Shown piece after piece: positions 1 to 9,821 of a stretch of DNA of 64,000 nt; position 1 is the stretch's first letter; the number at the start of each line of letters is the position of its first letter. Where the stretch lies: positions 298,368 to 362,367 of the forward strand of contig NZ_FRBH01000002.1 of the NCBI RefSeq assembly GCF_900142565.1, read 5' to 3'. Position numbers and translations under genes: made by a program. The notes below the pieces were generated by a model. It was not told the origin of the DNA. It saw nothing but the letters and a program-made list of their open reading frames with translations, and ran no database searches. Source of the DNA: Chishuiella changwenlii (lineage in GTDB: Bacteria; Bacteroidota; Bacteroidia; Flavobacteriales; Weeksellaceae).

Positions 1-689
1 GAACTCCTTGGTCTGCAAATTATGAAGGTTGGTTTGCTAATCCTATGCAAAATGATGATTGGTCTGCAAAGAGTCTTTCAGAAGTAACGGAGCACAATGG
101 AATGGATCCTTGTAAAGCAATTGGTAATGATTGGGAAATGCCATCGGAAATGGATTGGGATAATGTTATGCAAAAGGAATTAATATTTCCTAAGCCAGAT
201 AATGTTACAAGAGGAATAGATAGAGGATTTAAAAGTAATCTAAAAATAGCTGGAGCAGGATCTAGAAAAGATTTAGGTTGGAGTTTTGTTGGAGCTAGAG
301 CATACATTTGGACAAAAACGGCGAGTAAGAATCCTAATTTTTACCGTTATGTTTATTTAGGTGCCGCAACATCTAGTACAACTGGATTTGGAGGAGATGC
401 TAAGAGCTTTGGTTATTCTGTAAGATGTGTTAATAAGACTGCTACATTAAATACAAACGATTTAATAAAAGATACTCAAAAGGTAGAAGCCGCACTTAAC
501 CAAAATGAACTAAAGATTGTTTCTTCTGTAAAGATTAAGCAAGTAAAAGTCTTTAATTTGAATGGTCAAATAGTTTTGACGTCGAATCAAAACCTAATTA
601 ATATTTCTCATTTAAAACCAGCAGTATACTTAGTGTCTGTTGAAACTGTAAATGGAAAAGAAACTAATATGAAAATTATGAAAAAATAA
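1..689 (+). CDS. T9SS-sorted surface protein, C-terminal part (FISUMP-like domain)
   Basis: The reading frame (codons from base 3) is open to the left edge, so the N-terminus lies outside the window. The visible part reads like a Fibrobacter-type major paralogous domain: a W-x-M-P-S-E-x-D-W segment resembling the family's WrlPt..EW, a later YIWTKT motif, and a closing GYSVRCVN motif. The last ~75 residues form a type A T9SS sorting domain: VKVFNLNGQ, a GxI-type beta segment, KPAVYLVSVET and a basic end, MKIMKK. This implies export through the outer membrane and cell-surface anchoring or release. The binding role is unknown. It is followed directly by a terminator, so it is the last gene of its transcript. 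Confidence 0.7.
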   Translation, partial: TPWSANYEGWFANPMQNDDWSAKSLSEVTEHNGMDPCKAIGNDWEMPSEMDWDNVMQKELIFPKPDNVTRGIDRGFKSNLKIAGAGSRKDLGWSFVGARAYIWTKTASKNPNFYRYVYLGAATSSTTGFGGDAKSFGYSVRCVNKTATLNTNDLIKDTQKVEAALNQNELKIVSSVKIKQVKVFNLNGQIVLTSNQNLINISHLKPAVYLVSVETVNGKETNMKIMKK

Positions 690-720
690 ATTTCATATCG
701 GAGATTTTATTTTTGTTTTA

Positions 721-749
721 GCCGTTGCATTATGTAACGGCTCTTTTTA
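721..749 (+). terminator. Rho-independent terminator
   Basis: The stem GCCGTTGCAT / ATGTAACGGC (one wobble pair) is followed by TCTTTTTAT. It lies 32 bases after the stop of the upstream surface protein and closes that transcript. Confidence 0.75.
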
Positions 750-752
750 TAT

Positions 753-780
753 AAAAAAAGCTCCAAAATTTGGAGCTTTT
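753..780 (-). terminator. Terminator of the dnaN-pheT-META transcript
   Basis: A near-perfect palindrome, AAAAGCTCC..GGAGCTTTT, read on the minus strand ends in a T-run. It lies 18 bases beyond the stop of the META lipoprotein gene. The T-runs on both sides may let it work in both directions. Confidence 0.75.
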
Positions 781-798
781 AAAGATTATTTTTGAAGA

Positions 799-1230
799 CT
801 ATGTAGTCTTTAATTTCATTAATAAAATGTTTCCTTTATAAAGATATAACTCTTTACCTGCAATTTCATAGCGGTTAACATTCTTAAGAACTGATAAAAA
901 ATCTTGCTCAGCTTTTAAATTTGGACAAGCCATTTTTGTTTCAGAAAAATTTCCAAAAGTAATAGTTCCGTTTGTTTTCGCGATTGTTGCATTAAAATTA
1001 TTACAACCAGAAAATCCACTAACTTTTGAGGCACTTTCATCTATAACCATAGATATATTTTTATCATATAATCCCTTTACAGTATTATTATCGCCAACCA
1101 AAAACCATTCTTGATTAGAAATAGATACTTCTGGTTTAGCTTTAAGTTTAGCTGTATTAGTATTTGTAGAACATGATGTTGCTACAAAAGTTGCTAAAAG
1201 TGTTGCGCAAAAAATAGTTGAAATCTTCAT
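799..1230 (-). CDS. META-domain lipoprotein (HslJ-like)
   Basis: This 143-aa protein has a signal peptide and lipobox (FVATSC, acylated Cys20), so it should sit in the envelope as a lipoprotein. Residues ~40-140 match the META domain seen in HslJ: W-F-L near residue 42, F-S-G-C-N-N-F around 73-79, T-K-M-A-C-P around 97-102 and an E-x-x-F-L helix after it. META proteins are linked to stress or antibiotic tolerance in other bacteria, but the biochemical role is unclear. The gene starts 13 bases after the pheT stop and ends at a terminator, so it is probably the distal gene of the dnaN-pheT transcript. Confidence 0.75.
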   Translation of the reverse strand: MKISTIFCATLLATFVATSCSTNTNTAKLKAKPEVSISNQEWFLVGDNNTVKGLYDKNISMVIDESASKVSGFSGCNNFNATIAKTNGTITFGNFSETKMACPNLKAEQDFLSVLKNVNRYEIAGKELYLYKGNILLMKLKTT

Positions 1231-1243
1231 AATTAAAAATATT

Positions 1244-3670
1244 TTATCTTAATTCGGCACTAAATTTATCTTGATACAATTTAATTAATTTATTCATTAA
1301 TTGATCAATTTCTTGATCACTTAATGTTTTATTTTCATCTTGTATAACAAAACTCAACGCGTATGATTTTTTACCCACTGGTAATTTATCTCCTTCGTAA
1401 ACATCAAATAAATTTACACCTTTCAACAAATTAGATTTTACTTCTTTTGTTGCTTTGTATAAATCCTCATATTTTACAGTAGAATCTAGTAATAAAGCTA
1501 AATCACGGCGTGAACCTGGGAATTTAGAAATCTCTTTATATTTAAGATCGTTCTTATTTGCTAATTTAACGATAGTATCCCAATCTAATTGCGCAAAGAA
1601 TGTATCTTGATTTACACCTAATGCCTTAGCTAACTTTTTAGAGATGATTCCTAGTTTTCCTAAAGATTTATTTCCAGAAATAAATTCTATTCCATCTAAG
1701 AAGTTATCATCTTTTGCAGCTAATTCATCTGTTACATGAATATTTAATCTAACAAAAATTTGTTTTACTAAACCTTTCAAATCACTAAAAGATGCTTTAC
1801 GAATGTTTCCTGTCCAAGATTCGTTATTAAAGTTTCCTGAAAGAACAATTCCTAAACATTTTTTCTCTTCGTATACTTCGTTGAATTTACGGTAAATTTT
1901 ACCAAATTCAAATAGTTTAACATCAGTGTTTCTTCTGTTTACGTTGAATGCAACATTTTCCAATAAACCATTTAACAATGTACGACGCATAACTGCTAAA
2001 TCAGCAGAAAGTGGGTTTAACATTGCAACGCTTTCTCCTTCTGGATAAAAGAATATTTCTTGGTATTCTCTCTTAGTTAAAGAGTTGTTCATTGCTTCAT
2101 TAAAACCAAAAGAAGTTAATTGACGAGCAATAAAATCTTCAATTTTATCTGGACTAACTTTTTGATTTGGAATATATGAGAAAGAGAATTTAGAAGGGAT
2201 TTCGATATTATCGTATCCATAAATTCTTAAAATATCTTCTATTAAATCAACGTCACGTTGTACATCAACTCTATATGCCGGAACTTCTAAATCTAAAACA
2301 CCATCATTTTCAGATAATATTTTAATTTCTAAGTTTTCTAAAATAGCTTTTATTTTATCTTCAGCGATTTCTACTCCTAATAATTCAATAACCTTTTTTA
2401 AACGTAATTTTACATTAAAATTCTGAATAGGATTAGGATAAACATCTTCGATATTTGAAGCAATTTCAGCACCAGCAATTTCTACTAACATTAAAACAGC
2501 TTTTTTCAAAGCATCTACTGTAGTATTAGGATCTATTCCTCTTTCAAAACGGAAAGAAGCATCTGTATTTAATGCATGCGTTTTTGCACCTTTACGAATT
2601 GTTACAGGTTCAAAATAAGCAGCTTCTAAGAAAATGTTTGTCGTAGCATCTGAAACACCAGAATACTGACCTCCGAAAACTCCTGCGATACACATCGGTT
2701 TATTTTCGTCACAAATCATTAACTCGTGCCCTTTCAACTCTCTTTCAACACCATCTAATGTTGTAAATTTTGTTCCTTCTGCTAATTTCTGAACGATAAC
2801 TTTATTTCCTTCAATTTTATCAGCATCAAAAGCATGTAAAGGTTGTCCTAAATCGTGTAAAATATAATTTGTAATATCTACCACATTATTAATAGGAGAT
2901 AAACCAATTACTTTTAAACGATTTTTTAACCAATCTGGAGATTCTTTAACTTTAATATTTTTTAAATAAACCCCAGCATATCTTGGTGCAGCTTCTGTAT
3001 CTTTTACTTCTATAGAGATAGGATTTTTTCCGAAATCTGAAGTTGGATAATTTGAAACATCGTAATTTTTGAATGTAGCATCAATATTACGTGTTTTTAA
3101 GGCTGCATATAAATCTCTAGCAACACCAAAATGAGACATTGCATCTGCACGGTTTGGCGTTAAACCAATTTCTATTTCGTGATCTATTTCGTCGTTTCCG
3201 AAAAGTTGAGAAGTAGGAGTTCCTGGTTTTAAATCATCAGATAAAACTAAAATTCCAGAATGGTCAGTTCCAATTCCTAATTCAACTTCCGAGCAAATCA
3301 TTCCGAAAGATTCCTCTCCACGAATTTTTGCTTTTTTTATTTTAAATTCTCCTTCTGTAGAAGGTAATATTGTACCAACAGTAGCAACAGGAACATTTTG
3401 TCCTTCTGCTACATTAGGAGCGCCACAAACAATTTGTGTTTCTTTTCCGTCTCCTAAATCTATTTTAGTAACTTTTAATTTATCAGCATTTGGATGTGGA
3501 ACAGCTGATAATACTTTACCAACTACAACTGTGTCTAAATACTTTTTAGCTCCACCTATTTGTTCTACACCTTCAACTTCTAATCCTGTACTTGTTAAAG
3601 TTGCAGAAATTTCTTCAAGAGAAATATTTGTATCAATATAGGTTTTTAGCCAGTTATATGAAATTTTCAT
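1244..3670 (-). CDS. pheT: Phenylalanine--tRNA ligase beta subunit
   Basis: At 808 aa it is full length for bacterial PheT, which pairs with PheS to charge tRNA-Phe in the cytoplasm. The N-terminal EMAP/OB tRNA-binding domain is seen at ~40-150 (VVGKVLSAVPHPNADKLKV). The B3/B4 editing-type domain follows with GxTPNRADxMSHxGVARD near 170-190. B5 and the catalytic-like core fill the middle. The anticodon-binding FDX-ACB domain closes the protein from ~710 (SKFPGSRRDLALL). The start MKISYNWLKTYI is the family's usual N-terminus. pheS is not adjacent in this window. The gene follows dnaN by 36 bases on the same strand. Confidence 0.97.
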   Translation of the reverse strand: MKISYNWLKTYIDTNISLEEISATLTSTGLEVEGVEQIGGAKKYLDTVVVGKVLSAVPHPNADKLKVTKIDLGDGKETQIVCGAPNVAEGQNVPVATVGTILPSTEGEFKIKKAKIRGEESFGMICSEVELGIGTDHSGILVLSDDLKPGTPTSQLFGNDEIDHEIEIGLTPNRADAMSHFGVARDLYAALKTRNIDATFKNYDVSNYPTSDFGKNPISIEVKDTEAAPRYAGVYLKNIKVKESPDWLKNRLKVIGLSPINNVVDITNYILHDLGQPLHAFDADKIEGNKVIVQKLAEGTKFTTLDGVERELKGHELMICDENKPMCIAGVFGGQYSGVSDATTNIFLEAAYFEPVTIRKGAKTHALNTDASFRFERGIDPNTTVDALKKAVLMLVEIAGAEIASNIEDVYPNPIQNFNVKLRLKKVIELLGVEIAEDKIKAILENLEIKILSENDGVLDLEVPAYRVDVQRDVDLIEDILRIYGYDNIEIPSKFSFSYIPNQKVSPDKIEDFIARQLTSFGFNEAMNNSLTKREYQEIFFYPEGESVAMLNPLSADLAVMRRTLLNGLLENVAFNVNRRNTDVKLFEFGKIYRKFNEVYEEKKCLGIVLSGNFNNESWTGNIRKASFSDLKGLVKQIFVRLNIHVTDELAAKDDNFLDGIEFISGNKSLGKLGIISKKLAKALGVNQDTFFAQLDWDTIVKLANKNDLKYKEISKFPGSRRDLALLLDSTVKYEDLYKATKEVKSNLLKGVNLFDVYEGDKLPVGKKSYALSFVIQDENKTLSDQEIDQLMNKLIKLYQDKFSAELR

Positions 3671-3706
3671 TTTATTTTATAATAAATAGATGTATTCTGT
3701 TATTAA

Positions 3707-4825
3707 TTATGCATTTAGCATAACAGGCATTACTAACATTAAGATTTCTTCACCTTCTTCTAAACCGTCAACTGGTTTTATAATTCCAGCACGATTTGGT
3801 TCAGACATTTCTAATGTTATTTCTTCTGATTGTAAGTTGTTTAACATTTCAATTAAAAAACGAGAATTGAAACCGATTTGTAAATCTGTTCCATTGTAAT
3901 CACAAGGAAGTCTTTCTTCTGCCTTATTTGCAAAATCGATATCTTCTGCTGAAATTGTTAATGAATTTCCAACTAATTTCAATCGAGCTTGATTAGTTGT
4001 TTTGTTAGAGAAAATAGCGACACGTTTTAATGAAGTTAAAAATAAATTTCTATTAATAGTTAAAACATTCGGATTTTCTTTAGGGATTACAGCCTCATAA
4101 TTAGGATATTTTCCATCAATTAAACGACATGTTAAAACGATATTTTGAAAAGAAAAACGTGTATTTGTATTGTTATATTCAATTGTTACATCGTCATTAT
4201 TTCCACCTAAAATATTCTTAAGTAAGTTAAGAGGTTTTTTAGGCATAATATATTCCGCCGTCTGTAGATCTTCTAATCCGTTGCGTGTATATTTTACTAA
4301 ACGATGTGCATCTGTTGCAACAAATCTAAAAACATCTGCATTTGCTTGGAAGAATACTCCAGTCATTATTGGACGTAATTCGTCATTTCCTGTTGCAAAA
4401 ATTGTTTTTACAATAGCTTCAGATAATACATTTGCACCAATTGTTGTAGAGCTAGCATCTTCAATATCTGGTGTTTGTGGATATTCGTTGGCATCTTCAA
4501 ATGCTAATTGATAATTTCCTTGTTCCGAGACAATTTCCAATGTATTTCCTTCTTTTTGTATAAAAGTAAGTGGTTGTGCTGGAAAAGTTTTTAAGGTATC
4601 TGTTAAGATTTTAGATGGAATTGCAATTTTTCCATTATCGTTAGATTCAACTTCTAAAGTTGTTGAAATTGTAGTTTCTAAATCAGAACCTGTAATTGTT
4701 AATTGATTTCCATCCAATTCGAATAAAAAATTATCAAGAATTGGTAATGTGTTGTTAGAGTTAATTACTCCACCTATTAAGTTAACATTTTTTAATAACG
4801 TGTTGCTCGATACAATAAATTTCAT
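3707..4825 (-). CDS. dnaN: DNA polymerase III beta sliding clamp
   Basis: This 372-aa protein has the three repeated clamp domains (~1-120, ~128-245, ~246-372). It dimerises into the ring that tethers DNA polymerase III and other enzymes to DNA. Family motifs include MKFIVSSNTLLKNV at the start, LATDAHRL-like FVATDAHRLVKY near 175, and the C-terminal peptide-binding pocket strand ending VMPVML. dnaN is often near dnaA, but dnaA is not visible here; pheT lies downstream instead. The upstream ~260 bases to the next gene on the plus strand contain divergent regulatory sequence. Confidence 0.97.
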   Translation of the reverse strand: MKFIVSSNTLLKNVNLIGGVINSNNTLPILDNFLFELDGNQLTITGSDLETTISTTLEVESNDNGKIAIPSKILTDTLKTFPAQPLTFIQKEGNTLEIVSEQGNYQLAFEDANEYPQTPDIEDASSTTIGANVLSEAIVKTIFATGNDELRPIMTGVFFQANADVFRFVATDAHRLVKYTRNGLEDLQTAEYIMPKKPLNLLKNILGGNNDDVTIEYNNTNTRFSFQNIVLTCRLIDGKYPNYEAVIPKENPNVLTINRNLFLTSLKRVAIFSNKTTNQARLKLVGNSLTISAEDIDFANKAEERLPCDYNGTDLQIGFNSRFLIEMLNNLQSEEITLEMSEPNRAGIIKPVDGLEEGEEILMLVMPVMLNA

Positions 4826-5004
4826 ATGAAGAATATTTCCTTAAAATATCTAACAAATGTATAAAATAATCAAGTAAAAACGCAGAAAGTTATACATTAA
4901 ATATATTATGCTATGTTTTGTTATTGAAAATCAACTACAAACGATTTTTGCCTCTATTAGGTAATTTAATTATATTTTTATTTTATAAAGAATTTTACCT
5001 GACT

Positions 5005-5012
5005 TAAATTTG
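5005..5012 (+). promoter_or_regulatory. Candidate -7 element (TAAATTTG)
   Basis: An exact match to the Bacteroidota -7 box TAnnTTTG lies 75 bases before the ATG of the acetyltransferase gene. No convincing -33 TTG is present at the right distance, so the assignment is weak. Confidence 0.35.
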
Positions 5013-5086
5013 TATTGAATTAACAGTTTGTTGTAGACAAAATTTTGGTCAGATATTTGTCGTACTATATTTCTAAAATAACATTT

Positions 5087-5365
5087 ATGAAAATTGAACT
5101 GAAATTAAACGGTAAGAATGGTGTTTTTGAACTGCTTAATGATGATGATAATGCTGTTGGAGAATTAACTTTTATGTTAAAAGAAGAACAAATGATTATT
5201 AATCATACTGGGGTTAATCCAGAATTAAGAGGGCAGGGCTTAGCAGAGAAATTAGTTTTAGAAGCTGTAAATTATGCCAGAAAAGAAAATTTAAAAATTA
5301 TCCCATTTTGTAGTTATGTAAGTGTTTATATCGGTAAACATCCAGAGGTACAAGATGTAATATAG
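5087..5365 (+). CDS. YjdJ-type GNAT N-acetyltransferase
   Basis: This 92-aa single-domain protein matches the short GNAT group (COG2388-like). It has the acetyl-CoA loop NPELRGQGLAEKLV and a C-terminal PFCSYVSVYIGKHPE segment typical of that group. The substrate is unknown. A TTG codon at 5045 would extend the frame by 14 residues, but the ATG at 5087 begins at the conserved MKIELKLNGKNG segment and is preferred. The carbonic anhydrase gene starts 6 bases after the stop, so the two are almost certainly co-transcribed. Confidence 0.8.
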   Translation: MKIELKLNGKNGVFELLNDDDNAVGELTFMLKEEQMIINHTGVNPELRGQGLAEKLVLEAVNYARKENLKIIPFCSYVSVYIGKHPEVQDVI

Positions 5366-5371
5366 AAAATT

Positions 5372-5998
5372 ATGAATTTAGAAAAAGTTTTTGAACACAA
5401 TCAGGAGTGGATTAATATGCGTTTAAATCAAAACGAAGCATATTTTGATAATTTATCATCTGGTCAAACTCCAGAAGTATTGTACATTGGTTGTTCGGAT
5501 AGTCGCGTTACAGCAGAAGAGTTATTAGGAGCAGAACCAGGAGAAGTATTTGTACACAGAAATATTGCAAATATGGTTGTTGGAATTGACCTTAATACAA
5601 CATCAGTTTTAAATTATGCTGTAGATCATTTAAAAGTAAAGCATATTATTGTTTGTGGACATTATAATTGTGGTGGTATTAAAGCTGCAATGGTTCCGAA
5701 AGACTTAGGAATTATGAATCCTTGGTTAAGAAATATACGAGACGTTTACCGCTTACATTCTGATGAGTTAAATGCTATTGAAAATGAAGGAATGCGTTAC
5801 AATCGTTTAGTAGAACTTAATGTGCAAGAACAATGTGTAAACGTTGTTAAAAATCCTTTTGTACAACGTGCAATGGAAAATGGATTGGAGGTTCATGGTT
5901 GGGTTTTCGATTTATTTACAGGAAAATTAATTGACCTAAAATTAGATTTCGATTCTATTTTAGAAAACATAAAAGAAATTTACGATATAAATGAATAG
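5372..5998 (+). CDS. can: Beta-class carbonic anhydrase
   Basis: This 208-aa enzyme interconverts CO2 and bicarbonate in the cytoplasm to supply carboxylases. The zinc ligands are visible as Cys41 and Asp43 in GCSDSR (with Arg45 of the Asp/Arg dyad) and His97 and Cys100 in CGHYNCGG. Length and order match bacterial beta-CAs. No signal peptide or SulP transporter fusion is present. It lies 6 bases behind a small acetyltransferase and is followed by a good terminator. Confidence 0.93.
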   Translation: MNLEKVFEHNQEWINMRLNQNEAYFDNLSSGQTPEVLYIGCSDSRVTAEELLGAEPGEVFVHRNIANMVVGIDLNTTSVLNYAVDHLKVKHIIVCGHYNCGGIKAAMVPKDLGIMNPWLRNIRDVYRLHSDELNAIENEGMRYNRLVELNVQEQCVNVVKNPFVQRAMENGLEVHGWVFDLFTGKLIDLKLDFDSILENIKEIYDINE

Positions 5999-6045
5999 TT
6001 ATTAGATTTTTAATAACCTCAAAATTTATATGTATTTATAATTTA

Positions 6046-6082
6046 TATCACAATAAACATCAGTTTGTTGTGATATTTTTTT
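6046..6082 (+). terminator. Rho-independent terminator after the carbonic anhydrase gene
   Basis: A 13-bp stem (TATCACAATAAAC pairing with GTTTGTTGTGATA through one wobble) with a 4-nt loop is followed by a run of T. Confidence 0.8.
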
Positions 6083-6190
6083 AAATTGTATTTATAAAAA
6101 AAAGTGTAAAAAATTGTATTGTTATAATTCAATAATTAACATTTTTTAAGGCACAATATTTGTCTTTTTAATTACATTATAATAACATCG

Positions 6191-9001
6191 ATGATTAAGA
6201 ACAAATTGGTAAAAAGAGCAAGTATTATATTGCTTAGTATTATTGGAATACTTTTTATTTTAAGTTTTTATATAACTTATTTTTTAAATAGTCGTTTACC
6301 TAAAATAATTGCGGAAAAAAATGACACAGCTTACAATTTAAGTTATGAAAATTTAAACTTCTCTATTTTCAATTCCTCTTTATCATTAAAAAATGTAGAA
6401 GTTTCTCCAAAAGATTCAACTTCAATTAATGATTCTATAAAGTTTACAGGAAAAGTAAATGAAATTAATATTGTTGGAATAAATTTTATAAAGCTAATTG
6501 TTCAAAAAGAAGTTTCAGCTTATTCAATTAATATTAATGATCCTCTTGTAAATTATTATCTTAAAGATACAAAAGACTCTATAAAAGAAAAGAAACGTGA
6601 GATTAAAGTAGGAGATCGTTTTAATGTATCCAATTTAAATATCAATAATGGAGAATTTAATTTGTATTCTCCTGCTGGTAAAAGGCATTTAGCCAATGTT
6701 TCTAATTTCGATATCAATTTTAAAGGAGTTCGCTTTAATGAAAGAACAGTCAATAAAAAAATCCCATTTGGTTATGCTGATTTTGAGATAAAGCTAGATT
6801 CTATGTTCTTTGTAATTAAGGATAAACAAATTTTAAGAGCTAAAAAGGTAAAACTAAACATGGATACTTTCGAGTTAGAAAAATTTACAATGAAACCTTT
6901 AAAGATTAACGGAAAACTATATGTTCCGAATGATTCCGAAGCAGATTTATTAGACATAGAGTCGCCTTATTTATCTCTAACAAAAATGGATTGGGGATTT
7001 ACAAATGAAGATAAATTGTTTTTTGAAACAGATTTAATTCAGTTTAAAAAACCACGAATTACAATTATTACTGCAAAACCAGCCAATAAAACAGAAACAA
7101 AAAAAATACAGTTAAAAACTGATGATGCAGATTTAATAAACATTAAAAAGTTTAAGATAGATAATGGAAAAATTAAAGCATTATTCTCTAATGCGAGAAC
7201 GGTAAAATATGCTGTTAATAATGTAGACTTATCTATAGAAGGAATTCGTATGAACGAGTTAACACGAACAAATGAAATTCCGATCGATTATAAAACTTTC
7301 CGATTAAAATTAGATTCGATGTACTACAGATTGAATGAGATGCATATTTTAACGGCTTCTGATTTCGATTTAACTGAAAAGAAAGTTGTATTGAAAAACT
7401 TTAAAATGAAACCTTTTATTTCAAAAAATCAATTTAATAATCGATACACAAAATCGAACACTTTACTAGATGTTGAAGCACCACTTTTAACTTTAAATAA
7501 TAACAGTTGGGGGAAAAGAAATGGTGAATTTTATTTTCATACGAACTCTATTAAGCTAGATAAAGTTGATGTAAAAATTATCGATCAGAAGAATAAACAG
7601 TCAGTCATAGAAAAAGAAATTAAGAATAAATTTTTAATCAATTTCAATTTAGTAGTTGATACGATTCAAATAAAAAATTCTCACTTATTAGCAGATAAGA
7701 AATTTGATTTTAAAAATGTAGATTTAACAGTTTTAGGTTTAGTAAATGTTTATGGTAAGAAATTATATGCAAAAGATATGATTCTTAAAAATCCAGAATT
7801 TACAATACATGGAAATGCTGAATCGGAAAATAAACCAGTTAAAAAAGAAAAGAAAGGTTTTAATGATTTTATAGAAGTAAATAATATTCGATTAGTAAAC
7901 GGGCAGTTGGCTATTATTCCATTTCAGGCAAACAAACCAAATTTGTATGTGAAAAATATTGACTTTAATCTTCAAAAATTAAAGATAAATCCTAATACAT
8001 TAAATGAAAATGTTCCATTTCATTACGAATCTATTTACTTAAAATCATCTGGTTTAGATTATGATTTAGGAAAAGTATATCAATTAAATACATCGGATTT
8101 TTATTATAAAAATGGAAAATTTGTATTGAATAAATTAAAGTTCATTCCAAAAATTTCTCGAAAAGAATATACAGCATCATTAAAAAAACAAGCCGATTTA
8201 TTTCATGTAACAGTTAATCAAATTGCTGTAGATGATATTAAATGGGGATTCTTACCGAATAAAAAACCATTCTTTAAATCTAACCTTGTAAAATTAAATG
8301 AAGCAGATGCCGTAATTTATAGAAGCCTTGTTCCACCGAATGATTTAAGTAAAAAGACATTGTTTTCAGAGAAATTAAGGAATCTAAAATTTGGTTTAGA
8401 AGTAAAACGTTTAATGCTTGTTAATTCTAAATTAGCTTATGCCGAAGAAACAGAAAAAAGTGTAGGCGCAGGAACTTTGTCGTTTACCAAAGTAAATACT
8501 ACTGTTTACAATGTTAATTCGGGCTATCAGAAAAAAACATTACCTGATGTTGTTGTAGATTGGAATTCAGAATTTATGACAGGAGATTTAAAAACAAAAT
8601 GGACTTTTAATCCGATGAATACTTCTGAGAAATTTAATATAAAAGGTTCCATAGAAAATCTTACAGCTAAGAATCTTGATCCTTTCTTAAAGCCCTATTT
8701 AAAGGTTTCTGCTGAAGGTGATTTAAATAAAATACTATTTAATTTTAATGGAAATGATATTGATGCTAGTGGAGATTTCGGAATTTATTACAATAACTTA
8801 AAAGTTAATGTTTTAAGAGAAGACGGAACCAAAAGAAAATTTTTATCTGCAATAGGAAATGCAGCGGTTAAAAAAGATTCTAGGGGAGATGTAAAAAATG
8901 AGAAAGTAGAAAATGTCGTACGAAAACAAGACAAATCATTTTTTAATTTCTTTTTAGCTTGTATCTTAGATGGGCTTAAAAAAGCATTACTAATTATTTA
9001 A
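6191..9001 (+). CDS. AsmA-like inner-membrane-anchored protein
   Basis: This 936-aa protein has one N-terminal membrane helix (~11-32) followed by a very long beta-rich periplasmic region. The region carries repeated units such as FNVSNLNINNGEFNLYSP and IDYKTFRLKLDSMYYRLN, each ending in a K-P-L-K/I type strand. The C-terminal part (SGDFGIYYNNLKVNVL..FFNFFLACILDGLKKALL) resembles the end of AsmA/DUF748 proteins. These are thought to form lipid-transfer bridges or help outer-membrane assembly; that role here is inferred. The SDR gene starts 5 bases after the stop, so the two form one transcript. The internal repetition is genuine protein repeat structure. Confidence 0.65.
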   Translation: MIKNKLVKRASIILLSIIGILFILSFYITYFLNSRLPKIIAEKNDTAYNLSYENLNFSIFNSSLSLKNVEVSPKDSTSINDSIKFTGKVNEINIVGINFIKLIVQKEVSAYSININDPLVNYYLKDTKDSIKEKKREIKVGDRFNVSNLNINNGEFNLYSPAGKRHLANVSNFDINFKGVRFNERTVNKKIPFGYADFEIKLDSMFFVIKDKQILRAKKVKLNMDTFELEKFTMKPLKINGKLYVPNDSEADLLDIESPYLSLTKMDWGFTNEDKLFFETDLIQFKKPRITIITAKPANKTETKKIQLKTDDADLINIKKFKIDNGKIKALFSNARTVKYAVNNVDLSIEGIRMNELTRTNEIPIDYKTFRLKLDSMYYRLNEMHILTASDFDLTEKKVVLKNFKMKPFISKNQFNNRYTKSNTLLDVEAPLLTLNNNSWGKRNGEFYFHTNSIKLDKVDVKIIDQKNKQSVIEKEIKNKFLINFNLVVDTIQIKNSHLLADKKFDFKNVDLTVLGLVNVYGKKLYAKDMILKNPEFTIHGNAESENKPVKKEKKGFNDFIEVNNIRLVNGQLAIIPFQANKPNLYVKNIDFNLQKLKINPNTLNENVPFHYESIYLKSSGLDYDLGKVYQLNTSDFYYKNGKFVLNKLKFIPKISRKEYTASLKKQADLFHVTVNQIAVDDIKWGFLPNKKPFFKSNLVKLNEADAVIYRSLVPPNDLSKKTLFSEKLRNLKFGLEVKRLMLVNSKLAYAEETEKSVGAGTLSFTKVNTTVYNVNSGYQKKTLPDVVVDWNSEFMTGDLKTKWTFNPMNTSEKFNIKGSIENLTAKNLDPFLKPYLKVSAEGDLNKILFNFNGNDIDASGDFGIYYNNLKVNVLREDGTKRKFLSAIGNAAVKKDSRGDVKNEKVENVVRKQDKSFFNFFLACILDGLKKALLII

Positions 9002-9006
9002 AAGAA

Positions 9007-9756
9007 ATGAAAAGAACAGTTTTTATCACTGGAGCTACATCTGGAATTGGAATGGCTACAGCAAAAAGTTTGGCCTCAAATTATCGTTTAATTTTATGTG
9101 GAAGACGTCAAGAACGTTTAGATGAACTTCAGCAAGAATTAAGTCAATTAACGGAAGTTAAAACGATTCAGTTTGATGTGAGGGATAAGCAAGCTGTTTT
9201 TAATGCAATTGATAATCTTGAGGAAGATTGGAAAACAATAGATATTTTGATTAATAATGCTGGAAATGCACATGGATTAGCGCCTTTTGATGTTGCAGAT
9301 TTAGAAGATCTTGAATCGATGATTGATATTAATGTTAAAGGATTAATTTATGTTTCGAAAGCAATTATTCCATTGTTAAAAAAATCGACTAATGCACATA
9401 TTGTAAATATTTCTTCTATTGCAGGAAAAGAAGTTTATGCAAATGGTACAACATATTGTGCTTCTAAAGCAGCAGTTGAATCTTTGAGTAAAGGTATGCG
9501 TTTTGATTTATTACCTTATGGAATAAAAGTTTCTAATGTTGCTCCAGGAGCAGTTGAAACAGAATTTTCTTTAGTACGTTTCAAAGGAGATGAAAGTCTT
9601 GCAGGAAATGTATATAATGGATTTCAGCCATTAGTAGCAGAAGATATTGCAAATGCTATACAATATTTATTAGATCAGCCGGAACATGTACAGATTGCAG
9701 ATGTTACAGTTTTCCCGAAAGCACAAGCAAGCGGAACGACTATTTTTAGACAGTAA
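9007..9756 (+). CDS. Short-chain dehydrogenase/reductase (YdfG-like)
   Basis: This 249-aa classical SDR has the cofactor motif TGATSGIG (residues 8-15), an Arg pair after strand 2 suggesting NADP(H), NNAG at 83-86, Ser at 136/137 and the Y150-x-x-x-K154 catalytic pair. Overall it resembles the YdfG group that oxidises 3-hydroxy acids such as serine or 3-hydroxypropionate, but the substrate cannot be fixed from sequence. It is cytoplasmic and co-transcribed with the AsmA-like gene. The transcript ends at a strong palindrome. Confidence 0.85.
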   Translation: MKRTVFITGATSGIGMATAKSLASNYRLILCGRRQERLDELQQELSQLTEVKTIQFDVRDKQAVFNAIDNLEEDWKTIDILINNAGNAHGLAPFDVADLEDLESMIDINVKGLIYVSKAIIPLLKKSTNAHIVNISSIAGKEVYANGTTYCASKAAVESLSKGMRFDLLPYGIKVSNVAPGAVETEFSLVRFKGDESLAGNVYNGFQPLVAEDIANAIQYLLDQPEHVQIADVTVFPKAQASGTTIFRQ

Positions 9757-9770
9757 ATCTAATTTTATTA

Positions 9771-9806
9771 CATAAAAAAACTGAGCAATTGCTCAGTTTT
9801 TTTATG
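9771..9806. terminator. Bidirectional terminator
   Basis: A 36-base perfect-arm palindrome (CATAAAAAAACTGAGCAA and its complement) with A/T tails on both sides separates the plus-strand SDR gene from the convergent minus-strand protease gene. Confidence 0.85.
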
Positions 9807-9821
9807 TGTATTAATCAAAAA

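Noticed and set aside
4170..4511. 113-aa plus-strand open frame inside dnaN
   Set aside because: It is antisense to a highly conserved gene, with no signal, motif or promoter.
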